64,000 bases of DNA, from contig CAJHZI010000427.1 in NCBI GenBank assembly GCA_905160935.1, positions 45,001 to 109,000 on the forward strand, read 5' to 3'. Source of the DNA: Enchytraeus crypticus. Its lineage: Eukaryota > Annelida > Clitellata > Enchytraeida > Enchytraeidae. The number at the start of each line of letters is the position of its first letter. Position 1 is the first letter of the stretch. The notes beneath the pieces were generated by a model. That model searched no databases and was not told the DNA's origin. It worked only from the letters and a program-made list of their open reading frames with translations. Of the stretch, positions 37,622 through 50,184 are shown one piece after another. The translations under genes were made by a program, and so were the position numbers.

Positions 37622-37743
37622 GTCAACATTCCGTCTTCCAAAGTCGCCACCCACAAAGTAGGCCCTACTAACAGGGCTCGACGTTGCTTAACTTCATTCA
37701 GTTGATGCGCAGCTACACCGACTTCGCTAAATCCCACCCCAAC
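37622..37743 (-). pseudogene. 5S rRNA-derived sequence (pseudogene or SINE3-type head)
   Basis: The minus strand reads GAAGTTAAGCAACGTCGAGC (37697-37678), which I judge 19 of 20 identical to the 5S rRNA box A region. GTTAGTA follows, then, after a 7-base insertion, ACTTTGTGGGTGGCGACTTT and GGAAGACGGAATGTTGACAG, collinear with the intermediate element, box C and 3' stem of 5S. The first ~45 bases align poorly. No T-run terminator follows directly, so it is not a clean 5S gene. Confidence 0.6.
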
Positions 37744-40359
37744 TCACTTCTATGAAATCCTTTCAACCAATTTAAATTCTAGGTTTGCCTTAAAATGCAC
37801 GTACACATTGAAAAATACAGAGATATACGGAGACACAATCTACTCCAGGAAATATTTTAAACTACTTCCTATTAAATTCAGAACCTCTAGAACTATGCAA
37901 TGCAAAAATTGCATTATATTATTGGCCAGTCAGAGATTCGTGATTTCGTTATGCTGTTAAAACACAAGTTGATTTTTTTCCTTACATCAAAAGCACTAAG
38001 TTTGGAATCTGGTACTGCGTTCATAAAATCTAGCAAGTTTCAAAGAACATCTTACTATGACGCTACAATGACAAAAGTTTTTCGGCAAATACTCAGTGTG
38101 ACTTTATTAAGCATATGTGAATAACTGCATTCTTTAAACTCAAAAGACACCAACGTTAAAAATAGCTTGCACTTATACAGCATTGTCTTAGGGAGTAGCC
38201 TATTCCAGATTTCTTTTCATAATAGATTCCACTATAGCATCTTATTCAAGCGAAAAGTAGAAGTAGCACATATCAAATTGTTTATCAAAATGCACCCTAA
38301 AATTATATTTTTCTATAAATTTGTAGTCTTTTTTGGCAATTTAACGTAAGTAAACTAGAAAATTTCAGACTTTTGCTTAATGTCGAATTTTATTTCGCTG
38401 AAAGGATAAATGAAGCAAATTAAAAACAGGCTACATTTAGTGCAGCATCATGTAATACGAGTGTAATAACCACTGTAATATGAGTATAATAACAACTGTA
38501 ATATGAGTGTAGTAACCACTTTAATAGGAGCAACTAGCCGATATGAAATCCGATATCGTTTCACATAGCTATACAAAGCTCAACTGCTATATCTGGGTAA
38601 TTCGTCTCTTATTAACACATTCAGGTGTCGGCAAGGTTCAATTCTCAATTTTACCTACTCGGGAGAGAGAAGTTTTGCATCTCGAATAAAGCACCCCTCA
38701 ACGCCCAGATTTTATATTTACAGCAATTTATTTACATCACATTTAATAATACATACTAGTATGCACATACTGAATTTCCTAGTGGTCTTCAACAGCATGC
38801 AGCCTGGTAGAAAATAAACTGCAACTAAAATGAAAACGCAGTTAATCAACATTAATAGAAATATTTACATCTTAATCATAAAGTAAAATACACGTAGTCG
38901 ACAGAAAGGAGCGAGAGAAGGCGAGTGAACTGCCACAACTGCGCAGATACAAACCCGACATTCCTAGTGGCCTTCAACAGCATGTAGCCTAGTAGAAAAT
39001 AAACGACAACTAAAATGAAAACGCAGGTAATCAAAATTAACGGATATTTACATCTTTATCATATAAATAATCTCAAAAATATAAACATTAGAGCGCAAGA
39101 CATTAATGATGCTAACTAAATGCAACTAGAAGTACAATGAAACAACGCTAATATTGCTAAATATATTACACTTTATGCAAACACACTACACATAAAAATC
39201 AATACCGTTAATTAAATTCAAGTCAAAATAAACATATTACAGTATGATATATATATACCAGCACATCACTTTGTGACATCTTCTATATCACTTTTAAGAT
39301 CTTCATAGAACATTCAATTATTTAACATCAGAACACAGTTAGTCTTAGAAATAGTAGCATCGCAACAGAAGTGTGATACACCTGCCCTATCACAGATCGT
39401 TTAAATATTTTCTTTAAAAATAATTTCTACCACAATCAAATTCATTTTAACTTTTAGAAATTTCAAGCAATTACAGTGTATTCAATTATAGCATCGACTT
39501 CAGGCAGCTCACCACAATACATATCACATATAAAGTAATTTCTCACATAACTTATCCAATATTTGTGCCCCCATTTTGACTGGTGATCGGGGGACACAAG
39601 TAAAAATTGCGGAGGGGGGTGTACAGGAAGGGATAATAAATTCACTTACCATTTGTATACGATTCAATATAAAAGCTATAATCCTTGCGTGACAATATCC
39701 AATTAATGATAGATAATCATATATCCATTGATAGATAATCATATATTCCTCTTCTGACTTTAATATTCATTATGTGATTACGTTACAATAGTGTATCTAC
39801 CTTATATATCTCCATCTGCGAACAAACATAATATTATATAGTAAATGAATTATTGGTGACAGGTGCTCTTCCATTAACTAAACTAAAACGTAATCTGTTG
39901 TGAGACTTACCGCCGGTCTTATGAAGCTTCAATCAGAACGATATCGTCGCCGTAAGTCGTTTTTGCATCTTATGAACGAGATGTCGGTCGGTATCTGAGC
40001 TGATTTCAGCTACATGTGACGAAACTATATCTTGTCGAGATCGGGCGGATAATGTTACCGTTAGATTAAAACAAAAGTCGTCGCCAGGGGCTGATACTCA
40101 ACGGTCGCAGGTGGCTCCAGCCAATAGGAGAGCGCGAAATTCGCTTAAATGGTTAGAATTCTTGGAAATGTGACGTTACAAACTCAAGATAAAGGTGAGA
40201 ATAGAGAAGTTTCATAGTATGCAAAAAGCAGATTGATAGTTATCTCGCGGATAAAGTCAAATGGTAGAGATTGCTATCGGCGAGAATATCTTTCCGATAT
40301 AATATTGGGTATTAATAGGCTATATATTTGTGTTCATGTATATTGCTTGGCGTGCCGCG

Positions 40360-41050
40360 ATATGCTTGTGTCTCCTTCTAACTATTGTTGCGTATGTCTC
40401 ATTCTTGAGTGAGCCTACGATGATGTCTTCTCATATCTCTTCTTGTAACTGTCCGTATGCTTTCATTCTTTGTATTTCTTCTTATATCTCTTCTTATTAC
40501 ATCATCTATTTGTCCATATGTCTTCGTCATTTGTAGTTCTTCTTCTATCTCTGCCCATATCATCATCTATCTTTCAGTTTACCTTCCTGTCGCATTCATG
40601 ATGCCTTCTGATGCCTCAGAAGTTCATATAAAAGCAGGCACCCAGCATGCCTAGTCTCTGTGTGTATGTTATAGTTCTAGTCTTAGTTATTCAAGTGTTA
40701 AGTCCCAGTCATAGTCGTGATTACTGTCTAAGCGCTCTGGACTCTTGCTCCAGCTCGTGGTGAGAGTCACTCGTAGACTATTCTAAGTTAGCGGTAAACG
40801 CCTAACCGATGTGTACTAATAGCTAATCGTTTGTAATATAATAGTTGTACTAATCATTTATACTGCGTTCGTGTGAGTTATTCTTAGACATAACGGATTC
40901 ATTGGTTATTGTGACCTAAGTCTATCAGCAGCGTGATCTCCCGTACCTCAGCTCTAAAAGAAGCCTCGAGTGGTTCCCGAGAATTTGTTGTCACTGAATA
41001 CCGTAAACAACAGGAGAACACGGTTAATTGCACAGGGGGACAATTTTCTT
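40360..41050 (+). other. LTR-like stretch with TATA box (tentative)
   Basis: CATATAAAAGCAGGCAC at 40625 is a good TATA box, followed 30-40 bp on by AGTCTCTGTGTGTATG and a GC-richer region, as in the U3-R-U5 of an LTR. No matching second LTR, primer site or pol was found. It could also be a host promoter for an unannotated plus-strand transcript. Confidence 0.25.
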
Positions 41051-41164
41051 GACGAGTTTTGCACAAATTTTTTGAAAACACCAGTCAACCCTTCCGATGC
41101 CATTGATTAATATATAGTATATTACTTTAATAAATATATTTAGAAAATAAAATTAACTTTAAAA

Positions 41165-41400
41165 AAACTCAATATACCCTGATGGAGATGCTTCTTTGGA
41201 TCATAACTTGGTTATGGTAAAAGTTGGATTAAGATGGAAGCAATTATCGACAATAAATTCGAATAGGGAATGGAAAATGATGGAACTAGAAAAAACAGGC
41301 AGTTTAGAGAGCAGTAGAAAGAGAAATTAATATAGATCAGGCTCGCGAAATTAAGGATCAATGAGAATTGTAATAGTTTAAAGGATGCAATAGAAGTAGA
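41165..41400 (+). mobile_element. LINE endonuclease-linker fragment
   Basis: Encodes DHNLVMVKVGLRWKQLSTIN then NREWKMMELEKTGSL. 'DHNLV(M/V)xK(V/I)xLRxK' is the conserved end of RTE-type endonuclease domains. Frameshifted soon after. Confidence 0.6.
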
Positions 41401-41859
41401 TGTCAAATAAGTTTATGACATTCAAAAAACAGATAGGTTACTCATCATATATCAACACGAATGAATATTAATGAATAGCAGAACAATAAAGATCAAAATT
41501 ACAATTATAGGCCTATAAGTCATCAACAGCACTTTCTTTTACTCAATACTCTAGCCTCACAAATTCTTCATTGTTACGAATAACAATGCACAGCAGAATT
41601 AGTAGTACTTACCAAATGACTACAATTGAACAGCATATTCAAAAATGGAAACTACATGAAGAGTACGACTATTTCTATTGTGAATTAAATTAATCGTATA
41701 AATTACTTAACTACGGTAACCAAATATCAAAGCGAATATAGTACATTTACAAGAGCGACGATGCAATAAAATATCAAAAGCCCGTTATTTCATATCATGT
41801 CTGGCCTTTACAACTTCAATATTAGCGTCAGCACCAACAACAGGCACAGTAGCAACATT

Positions 41860-41965
41860 AGAGAAAAAACTCAGTATACCCTGGAGCAGATGCTTATATA
41901 TTTGGACCATAACTTAGTTATGGTAAAAGTTAAATTGCGATTGTTGGTTCAACAGCCGCAGCATA
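41860..41965 (+). mobile_element. LINE endonuclease fragment, second copy
   Basis: Repeats CAGTATACCCTGGAGCAGAT then GGACCATAACTTAGTTATGG of the copy at 41165; encodes DHNLVMVKVKLRLLVQ. Confidence 0.55.
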
Positions 41966-42417
41966 AACAAGTACTAGACAAGCAAATCTTAACTCATTTC
42001 TGTTCAGAACGGTTTCATTAGTCTCTTAAATCAAATTCAAAAATTCCTACGAGAAATTTGTCTTTATACAAGACAAATGAAAGTTCATTAAATCTCTACA
42101 CTTTTATTGTCTGCTAGTGCCAAAGTACGAAAAGTGATGAGATTTAACGGCTAGTTAAAATATACGTTAGGCCTAAAGTTCTACATGAAACTTAGAACCA
42201 AAGTAGCCTGACTATATGAGGTAGCTTCTTTAAACTGACTGAGCACACCGTCTGTTATGACTAATTTCTTCAACACATTGTGAATGTAGACTGACAATGT
42301 AAAGTCTTTACATGTACTTATGCAATATATCGGAACCGGATTTGCAAAAAGCGTCTAAATACGGCAGAACTAGCACCGCAATTTGGAAACTGTCAGTAAT
42401 TATTTCGCCCCAGTGGC

Positions 42418-42418
42418 G

Positions 42419-42469
<51 letters not shown>

Positions 42470-42558
42470 TATATATATATAATATATATATATAGATATA
42501 TATATCTATATATATATATATATTTATATATATAATATTTTTTATATATATATATTTA
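42418..42558. repeat. (TA)n microsatellite
   Basis: Imperfect TATA with GATATA and TTTATA variants. Confidence 0.96.
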
Positions 42559-43976
42559 TTTCTTGACTCTTTTAATAGAAAATAACAATAGTGGTTTTAG
42601 TCATTTATCATAATACTGAAGAATACGAATCCTACTCAAACAGATGAACAATTTACTAACATATTAGATACAATTCTGAATAACTTCATTACTAACATGT
42701 TAGATGTAATACTAAATAACTTCATGCATATCAATTATTATTGCGCCAAGGTATTTGATAAATTTATAAATTTTATCGATTAAAATATTTGTTTTTTAAA
42801 TTTTATTATTACACAACATAACTCAATTATACTGGCTGAAGTAGACATTAACAAAGATGATCAATGCCGACCTGCTGCAAAACGCCATTACAAAATACTA
42901 AAAAATTCCTTATTGAATTTAATCATAATTTTTACTTACTGCAATATTGCATTGTCATAAAATATTTCTAAATGCTAGATTAAATTTAATTATCGAATAA
43001 AAAATTTGAGTTAATTGCGAAGAAATATTTCTAAATATTGCATAAGAACTTCTCATAAGAACTTCTTATCGCTTATCTTCTTACAACTTCTTCCTATAGA
43101 ATGATACCTACCCTTGCTAAATAATATTATTTAAGACTTTAAATTAATTTTTTGTAAATAGTTTTTCTATATATTCACCGTATACTTAAGGGTATCGTAA
43201 GGATTAAGAAAAGATAAGTATTATTGTTAGGGTTATAAAATGTTAAAGTAAAATGATTGTTCAAACTGATACTGAAACAGGTGTAATTTAACAACTCGTG
43301 TCTGAAGCTACTATTCAGAGTTAAATGCGCAACTTCGGGTGATCAGCCAACAGGCTGCTAAAAGCTCGTTAATCAACGATTAAGGCTTCATGAAACACAA
43401 TTTTTCTTGATTCTGCTCAAATCAGTAGTTAATCTCTGGCGAAAAGATAACTCCTTATTAACTTATTCCTTAACTCTTCTCATGAAATGGGCTATTAATG
43501 TCGTAAATAAAGTAGAAAATAATGAGCACCAGGAGTATAAAAAGCATCATGGTTTAAGTTACATTCAAGCAATGAACACAGGCAAGCGAGAAATGCAGTT
43601 AAAAATAACGTAGAGATGTAGAGTTGATGAGAGATAGTTGAAATGAGAGATCAGATCAAAGCAGTTAGTCCAGTAGGTAGTCGAGATTCTGTACACAAAC
43701 AGAAATAACCACTCGTTCTGTAAAAGGCGCTACCAAGCAAGCGTGAATGCAAATAATTAACACTAACACTACTAACAGCTATAAAAGTCAATGCTAGATC
43801 AAATCTATCTTCAAAACTGCTACATGTACATGTATGAAGCAAACGAATATAAGAATAGAAATAACATCAGTCAAATGATTTACTAAATATATCTCAGACT
43901 GTTGGCCATAATATCATCGACAATATCATATAAAAAGTTTGGTATATATATATTTCTTTTATGTATAAACAGGAAG

Positions 43977-44087
43977 GTTTTGAATGATATTCAATCAAAA
44001 ACAGGTGCGACACCGATGAAAGTACAGTTAGGTATTGAAAAGGATGTGGAACTAGAAGTAACAGGCGTAGTGCCGGTTACATGTTAA
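43977..44087 (+). CDS. Exon-like open segment of unknown function
   Basis: Follows an acceptor-like TTTTATGTATAAACAG and reads KVLNDIQSKTGATPMKVQLG then IEKDVELEVTGVVPVTC and a stop. Its composition (Val/Glu/Lys/Gly, no homopolymer) looks like protein rather than random AT-rich DNA, but no partner exon on the plus strand and no family were recognised. Confidence 0.2.
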   Translation, partial: VLNDIQSKTGATPMKVQLGIEKDVELEVTGVVPVTC

Positions 44088-44118
44088 CATTGCTCAATCA
44101 ATTAATTATTCATTTAAT

Positions 44119-44258
44119 TGGCTGGAGCCAGTGGCGATGTCGGTTAAGATATTCGACAGCGGATCAGTAAGTACGGGGTTCAAATCCTGGACTCGCCCGT
44201 CACGGACATCGCTTTCGAGTGAGGAAACAGAAGTTAGCATTAGCCTTAGCATTAAACA
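44119..44258 (+). mobile_element. tRNA-derived SINE, copy 4 (reference copy)
   Basis: A box TGGCGATGTCGG at 44132-44143 (consensus TRGCNNAGYNGG, one mismatch) and B box GGTTCAAATCC at 44177-44187, 45 bp apart as in a tRNA gene. The body CGGACATCGCTTTCGAGTGA follows. About 140 bp. Confidence 0.9.
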
Positions 44259-44379
44259 CTTAATTTTTTAATATAGCAACAAAACAGCAAAATTTCATTG
44301 CAAAACAGATTAAACTGCATTCCCTGGATATATTAGGAAGACAGAATGTATTAACGAGTAAAGAAACAGCAGCAATTAC

Positions 44380-44466
44380 CATATTAGCGAGAGATCGTTT
44401 AACATCAGAACCAAAAAATTCAGACCACTGTAAACCAGACCTCAGCCACAATGTCTTCACAGATTC
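44380..44466 (-). CDS. EIF4G: eIF4G exon 15 of window (end of MA3)
   Basis: 29 codons, [20 protein letters not shown] then DVKRSLANM, phase 0. The acceptor (tagggtgag) has a poor pyrimidine tract; donor gtaatt. This is the last eIF4G exon I can recognise. Confidence 0.82.
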
Positions 44467-47400
44467 CTCACCCTATGTTATATTAAATACATATAATCTC
44501 AAAATTATAAAACTGATCAAGAATATAGATTTAATTTGCAATAGTTAAGATAACAGAAACAAAAGTTTTCATTATTTACATAACAATTAGAAGTTGAAAC
44601 AAAAATTAATTAAATAACTTTAGCAACAATATGGACGCATATTTTCCCCTCAATTTGGGCTTTAAAACAAACTTTAATGCACAATATAAGGGTAGCATTA
44701 TAGTTACAATAACGGATAGAAAACTAACAATTATATAAACAAAAGCACGGAAGAAAACGCCTGGATCTAAATAAGTGAATGTTGGATTGAAGATTTGGTA
44801 ATAATTGAACACAGAAAGGAAAGCATACATTAGCAGATTAGCAGTTGAACACAGCGCAAACCAAACTACAAATATAAAAATTTAAGACATAACATGAAAA
44901 AAGAGATCAATTCAGATGCGATAGGCACTAGTAGGTACTATATGAAAAGCTTAATCAATTAAAAATATGGCAAAACTTAATCAATTAAAAATAAGTAATT
45001 TTTTGAAAATTTCAAATTTTCTTCATTGTAATGTAACATCATGGAGATATCTAGTTGACATCCGTGTTGTCTAATAAATGAAAACGATTAATAAATCTGT
45101 CATAACTGAATTATTTGTCCCTTTTATTGGTTAGATATATGCTGGATTGATTGAATGTCGTGATTTGCTATAAGCTTTTAACTACTTTATACGATTTGGA
45201 TATGTTCCTTTAGGACACATGTCAGTGCTTTCATGGCCTTTATGTCTTTTTTCACTTTATCTCATGTATAACTTGCGTATGATGTAACCTAAAGTGAAAT
45301 AAATATGATTCAATTCAATTCAATAAACACTAAGATTTTTACCTGGATATTCTGACAGTCGCTCAGTATGGACAGGATAAATGAGAACGACACAGCCCTG
45401 CCACTCGAGGCAGGCAGCGCAGTCTCGCAACCATTCACCAGATGTCGTAGCGACAGGATGTCGCCTACAACTAGCGGTGAAACCATTGTGGCGAGATAGT
45501 CCCACGCTAGCGGAATATCCACTAACAGGTCTGGCATGAATGTTAGTAGTTCATGTATACTGCAATCAATGAATCAATCAATCCATCAATGAATCAATCA
45601 ATGAGTCAATGAATGAATGAAAGAATGAATGAATGAATGAATGAATCAATCAATCAATCAATCAATTAAAATAAATAGTACAGGGTACATTTCAAACAAC
45701 AAGTCAGAGCCAGAAGTGTTATCATAATGCCATGACGGTACAAATCAATCAAAGCAAATAAATCACAGCGTTTCCATCCAAATGTCAAGTAGCATCGTCA
45801 ACAGCTAATAGGCACGTTAACGTCCAAGGCAACAAAGGTACCACAACATTCAAAAGTGAAACACAGAATAGCGCATACAACTTAGTAATAATAAAATTTA
45901 CCTAAATATTGAACAGACATACAGAGTATTAATTTAAATTACAGAACCATCTAGCATAACCATGTCGCAAATCTACAAGACAATTAGAAACAGCTGTACA
46001 AGCAGTAACACCAGCAGCACTAGCAGCAGCAACAACAGTAGCAGCAGCAACACCAGCAGTAGCAGCAGCAGTAAAAGCAGTAGAAATAGCAGCAGTAGCT
46101 GTAGCAGCAACAACAGTAGTAATGATAGTAGCAGTAGCAGCATCAGTAATAGTAGTAGCAGCAATACCAGTAATACCAGCAGTAGCAGCAGCAGTAGAAG
46201 CAGCAACAACAGTTGCAGCAACATCAACAGTAGCAGCAACAACAACAGCAGTAGTAATAGCAGCAGTAGTAGTAGCAGCAGCAGCAGTAAAAATAGCAGA
46301 AGTAGTAGCAGCAGCAACAGCAGCAGTAGCAGCAGCAACAACAACAGTAGCATCAGCAACAACAGCAGCAACAGCAACACCAGTACCACAGTACCCCTGC
46401 TATAGGCTCGTAAGGAAGCCCTCACCCCCTGATCACGTCCTCCACACGGAGCAGCCTGTTCTCCACCCAGCACACGAGCAGCCCTCCCGCTGACCTCCGC
46501 TCCTCCAGCTTCTTCTCCAGAGAACAGTTGAGCAGAGAGGTGACGGCTGCGGGCAGTAGAGCAGGCTTTAGGTTCAGCTCCTTCATCGACAGGCAAGCCT
46601 CCTGCGTCACAATCAGTACAGCAGCTTCTTTACACTCAGAGCACTTCCATAGGCAGTAGAAGACCTATCTTTTCCATATCTCGTTTCCATCCAGTGTCCA
46701 TGAGTTGCGTCCAGCGCCTAAAGCTTCTTTTCTTTAATTCCCTTTACTTTCGACTGATTTTCTGGATTTTGGAATTTGCACTACTTTTGGACCTTCTTCT
46801 TGCTTGCCGGCTGGATTTTGTCTCAATAGTGCTCGATGTTGTCATTGATGACTGCAGCACTCTAATTGTTGTTATTATTATTATTACACACAAAGCACGT
46901 GCCACATCAAAATAGCCAAAAGTTAATAAACAAGAAAATAATAAAATATACAGATAACACAAAAATAATAGGAGCAAATATAATTTCAAGACTACGTAAC
47001 TAAGATTTTTGTCAGCAGATGAATGTAGGTCAAATGACGATAATTTATTAAGTACTCATAGAGAGAATACAGGATCGATGATGCTGATAAACTACTGCAG
47101 CAGAAGATCAATAACTGTTTTTAGGAAAGATAGTTGCGCGTAAGACAGAAAATAGGTAGACAGCTCAATGAAAAATATATACTTCCTTCCTGTATCATTT
47201 TCTAAACAGTGATAACAGTATCAAAGTAACTGCAAGTAAGAATAATTAACTGAAGAGTTATAATCGGAGAATTCTAATTTAGTTTTCATCTATAGTTTCT
47301 ATACAATGCTCTTCTCTTTCGATCATACTGCATAGCTCATACCTTAGAATCTTTTTCGCTCTTGTACTCTTGCAGCACATAGAGAAGCCGATGCTCTAGA

Positions 47401-49525
47401 TCAGTGGGCAGGGGGGTGAAGGCGAATGGATCAGCACTGACAGAGGGAGGAGTGGGCGTGGCTCCTCGGCTCAGACTCGACTCTCTGGAGTCTGAAGCCT
47501 TTAAGCGAGCTGAAGCTCTGAGGTCAGTGAGCAGTGAGTTGGCTCTGCTCTCCTGTGAGCCACTGGCTCCGCCCACTCTCTGAGGAGAATCTCGACCACG
47601 ACTCGACTCCCTCGACCCTCTACCTGGAGTCATCAGACGAGGAGTACCGCGACCATACCTGCGTTAAACGTATAGTAGCATTCATGACAATAGTCTAATA
47701 GAATGATTTGTAGCTGCGATGAAATTACAGCCGCATTAAATGCGCGCCCATATCTTCGTTAAATGCATAGCAGCATTCCTGACAAAAGTCTAACAGCGTA
47801 ATTTGTAGTTACGATGAAATTACAGCCGTGTTAAATTCGCGCCCATACCTGAGTTAAACGCATAATATCATTCCTGACAACAGTCTAATAGCGTCACTTG
47901 TAGTTGCGCTGAAATTACAACCGTATTAAATTAATCGTTGTCATCTTCCCTTAAACCACAGTTTAACAAGGGTCGGGATACGAATAGACTTTCTCCAGCC
48001 GTGTTAAATTAATACTAAACATAAATTAATATTAAACATGAACAGTAGTGAAATTCAAGTTTAATATTAATTTAACGTGGCTGTAGTTTAGTTTATGAAA
48101 GATATTGAAAAAATAGGGGAATGACTGATGATATGGTGTGGGACAGAGAGGAGAGGAGACGTTCTATTCGCATCCTAACCCTGGCTAAATTGGGAGTCAA
48201 GGGATGCTGATGAGATGCAGTGGTAAATTGCATGCGCTCTAAAACTAAAATAAATGTAAGGATTGAAAAAGTATTTAATTTTTATTTTAAAAAACTTTTA
48301 CTTTTTAATTCTGGAGTTTTGGGAGTATTCTTCACCAACACTGACACAACATGGGCAGAAAAAAAAACAAATGGGTAGTTCAATAGAATTATCAATTTAA
48401 AATCAATTGTAAAACTAAGATCAGAGGCGCCATAGACTGGAATATGACTACACGCGTACATATGTCATGCCGTCAATCGATTCTCATCTTTCTCATCCTC
48501 TAAATTTTGTTTGCCTAAGCTGAATCGATAACTGTTCTCACTAGAGTGTTTCATTTGCTTACAATAGTTTCATGCAGTATATTTGACTGGTTAAATATAA
48601 ATATTACAACATTTATAAATAAATCACCAAAAGTCTAACTACAGTCAAACAACTGATATTACAGGCATTATTAAAATATAGATATATAATGTTTTGTTAC
48701 AGTTTTAATATTTGGTCCGACGTTTCGAGTACTACTGCGTTAGACCATACAACAGGCTGACTCAAACAACATTAAATTTTTAACAGAAAATGTGTATACC
48801 TCCAGATTTTACGTATAAGTGTTCAGACACTTGTGATTTAGATCTGAAAACACAACCAACGACGTTAATTTAATTTACGAGGCAAGCCCGTTGAGAAGTA
48901 GAATGATCAAGAAAACATCATTACCCAGATGATGAGGGTCGCTGCTCGTCGTGATGTCTTGATTGTGGAAAACTTCTGTTCTTAGACGTTGAGTATCGTC
49001 CAGCATCGCGGTCGAGAGCTGCGTATCTAGGAACCGGAACAAGAATATATGTTTATTTAAGAAAAGAAAATGTCACACAAATTGCATAAAATCGGACAAA
49101 AAGATAATGCAAAATACACACAAAAATTATAACAAATCAACAAATCAAACCATTAATCAATACAAGAACAATAGGCCATCAAAGAGAACGCTAGTTCTAT
49201 TAAGTTGAACACCTACTATCCAGAGTTAAGCTGAACAGTCATATATGCAAGAGAAAAATAAATAAAAAGAAGGAAAAAAACAATTGTTACTACTATCTAC
49301 ATATATATACGACTTTTAGAGCTCTACCATCACTCATGATCATGTCCAGCAATATCCATCCAACACGAGATAGATATATGTAACGATGAAAATTAAATGA
49401 TAAAATACAGCATAGTGCAGAAATGACCAAAATTAAGAATTCAAATAAATTTGAGAACATTAAAATTAAAAGAGCTTAATTATTACTATTAATATTACTT
49501 TATGTATTATACATTTATATATACA

Positions 49526-49589
<64 letters not shown>

Positions 49590-49899
49590 ATCATCATCAT
49601 CATCATCATCCTCCCTTGAATCCCAGAATCCCAGTTTAACTAGGGTCGTCGGGATACGAATAGACTGCCTCAAATCCTCTCTGTCCTACACCACTAGCCA
49701 ATCCCCTATTTGAGACTTTTCCATTCGTTTAAATTTTTGTAGCAATTTCTGGAGCCTAAGCGCTCACCAACCGAATGCCCTTGCTGACGTTGGTATGGAT
49801 CTTAGTGCTTTAGTCGCCTTCTACGACAAGTGCAGTCACCAGTTGGTCAATTCTTCAAACAACCCGGACACAACAGGGGGATATGTATATATTATATAT

Positions 49900-49958
<59 letters not shown>

Positions 49959-50115
49959 CTGCGTCAAAAAAAAACTGACCCCCTACAGAAATTTTTTTAT
50001 AACTTTTGTATCTGATATCTCTTTGTCATGCAAATTTTAGCAATAATACATGATCCAATTGTACATATATGCTGCAAAAGTGATGGAAATATATGCACCA
50101 AAATTCGAGTTACAG

Positions 50116-50184
<69 letters not shown>

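Larger units (their letters stand above)
36570..44379. other. Gene-poor interval where the eIF4G 3' end should lie
   Basis: About 7.8 kb between the RTE-like LINE and the last recognised eIF4G exon. It holds a 5S-derived sequence, an LTR-like stretch, LINE endonuclease fragments, a (TA)n block, a SINE and an exon-like plus-strand ORF. I read both strands for the W2 domain (Trp-Ile, L-Y-D-E-D, F-x-W-L type motifs) and found nothing convincing. The final eIF4G exon(s) and 3' UTR must be here or the protein is short, because HYKK begins at 31716 on the same strand. Confidence 0.5.

Noticed and set aside
39463-39742. Minus ORFs considered as the missing eIF4G C-terminal exon
   Set aside because: No W2-like motifs, no good splice sites and no consistent phase.
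39900-40330. Possible foldback or MITE
   Set aside because: The only inverted match found (TTATGAAGCTTC versus CTATGAAACTTC) is too short and there is no target duplication.
44119-44258. A functional tRNA gene
   Set aside because: A and B boxes are present, but the stems do not close, a non-tRNA body follows, and five more copies exist; it is a SINE.
44606-44830. 74-codon hydrophobic minus ORF in an eIF4G intron
   Set aside because: AT-rich chance ORF; flanking exons 14 and 15 join in frame without it.
45962-46493. Poly-Ser/Asn and poly-Ala/Val plus-strand ORFs
   Set aside because: The same triplet array read in two other frames.
45973-46596. 207-codon minus ORF with a long poly-Leu run
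   Set aside because: Produced by the AGC/AGT triplet array; it overlaps eIF4G exon 13 in the wrong frame.
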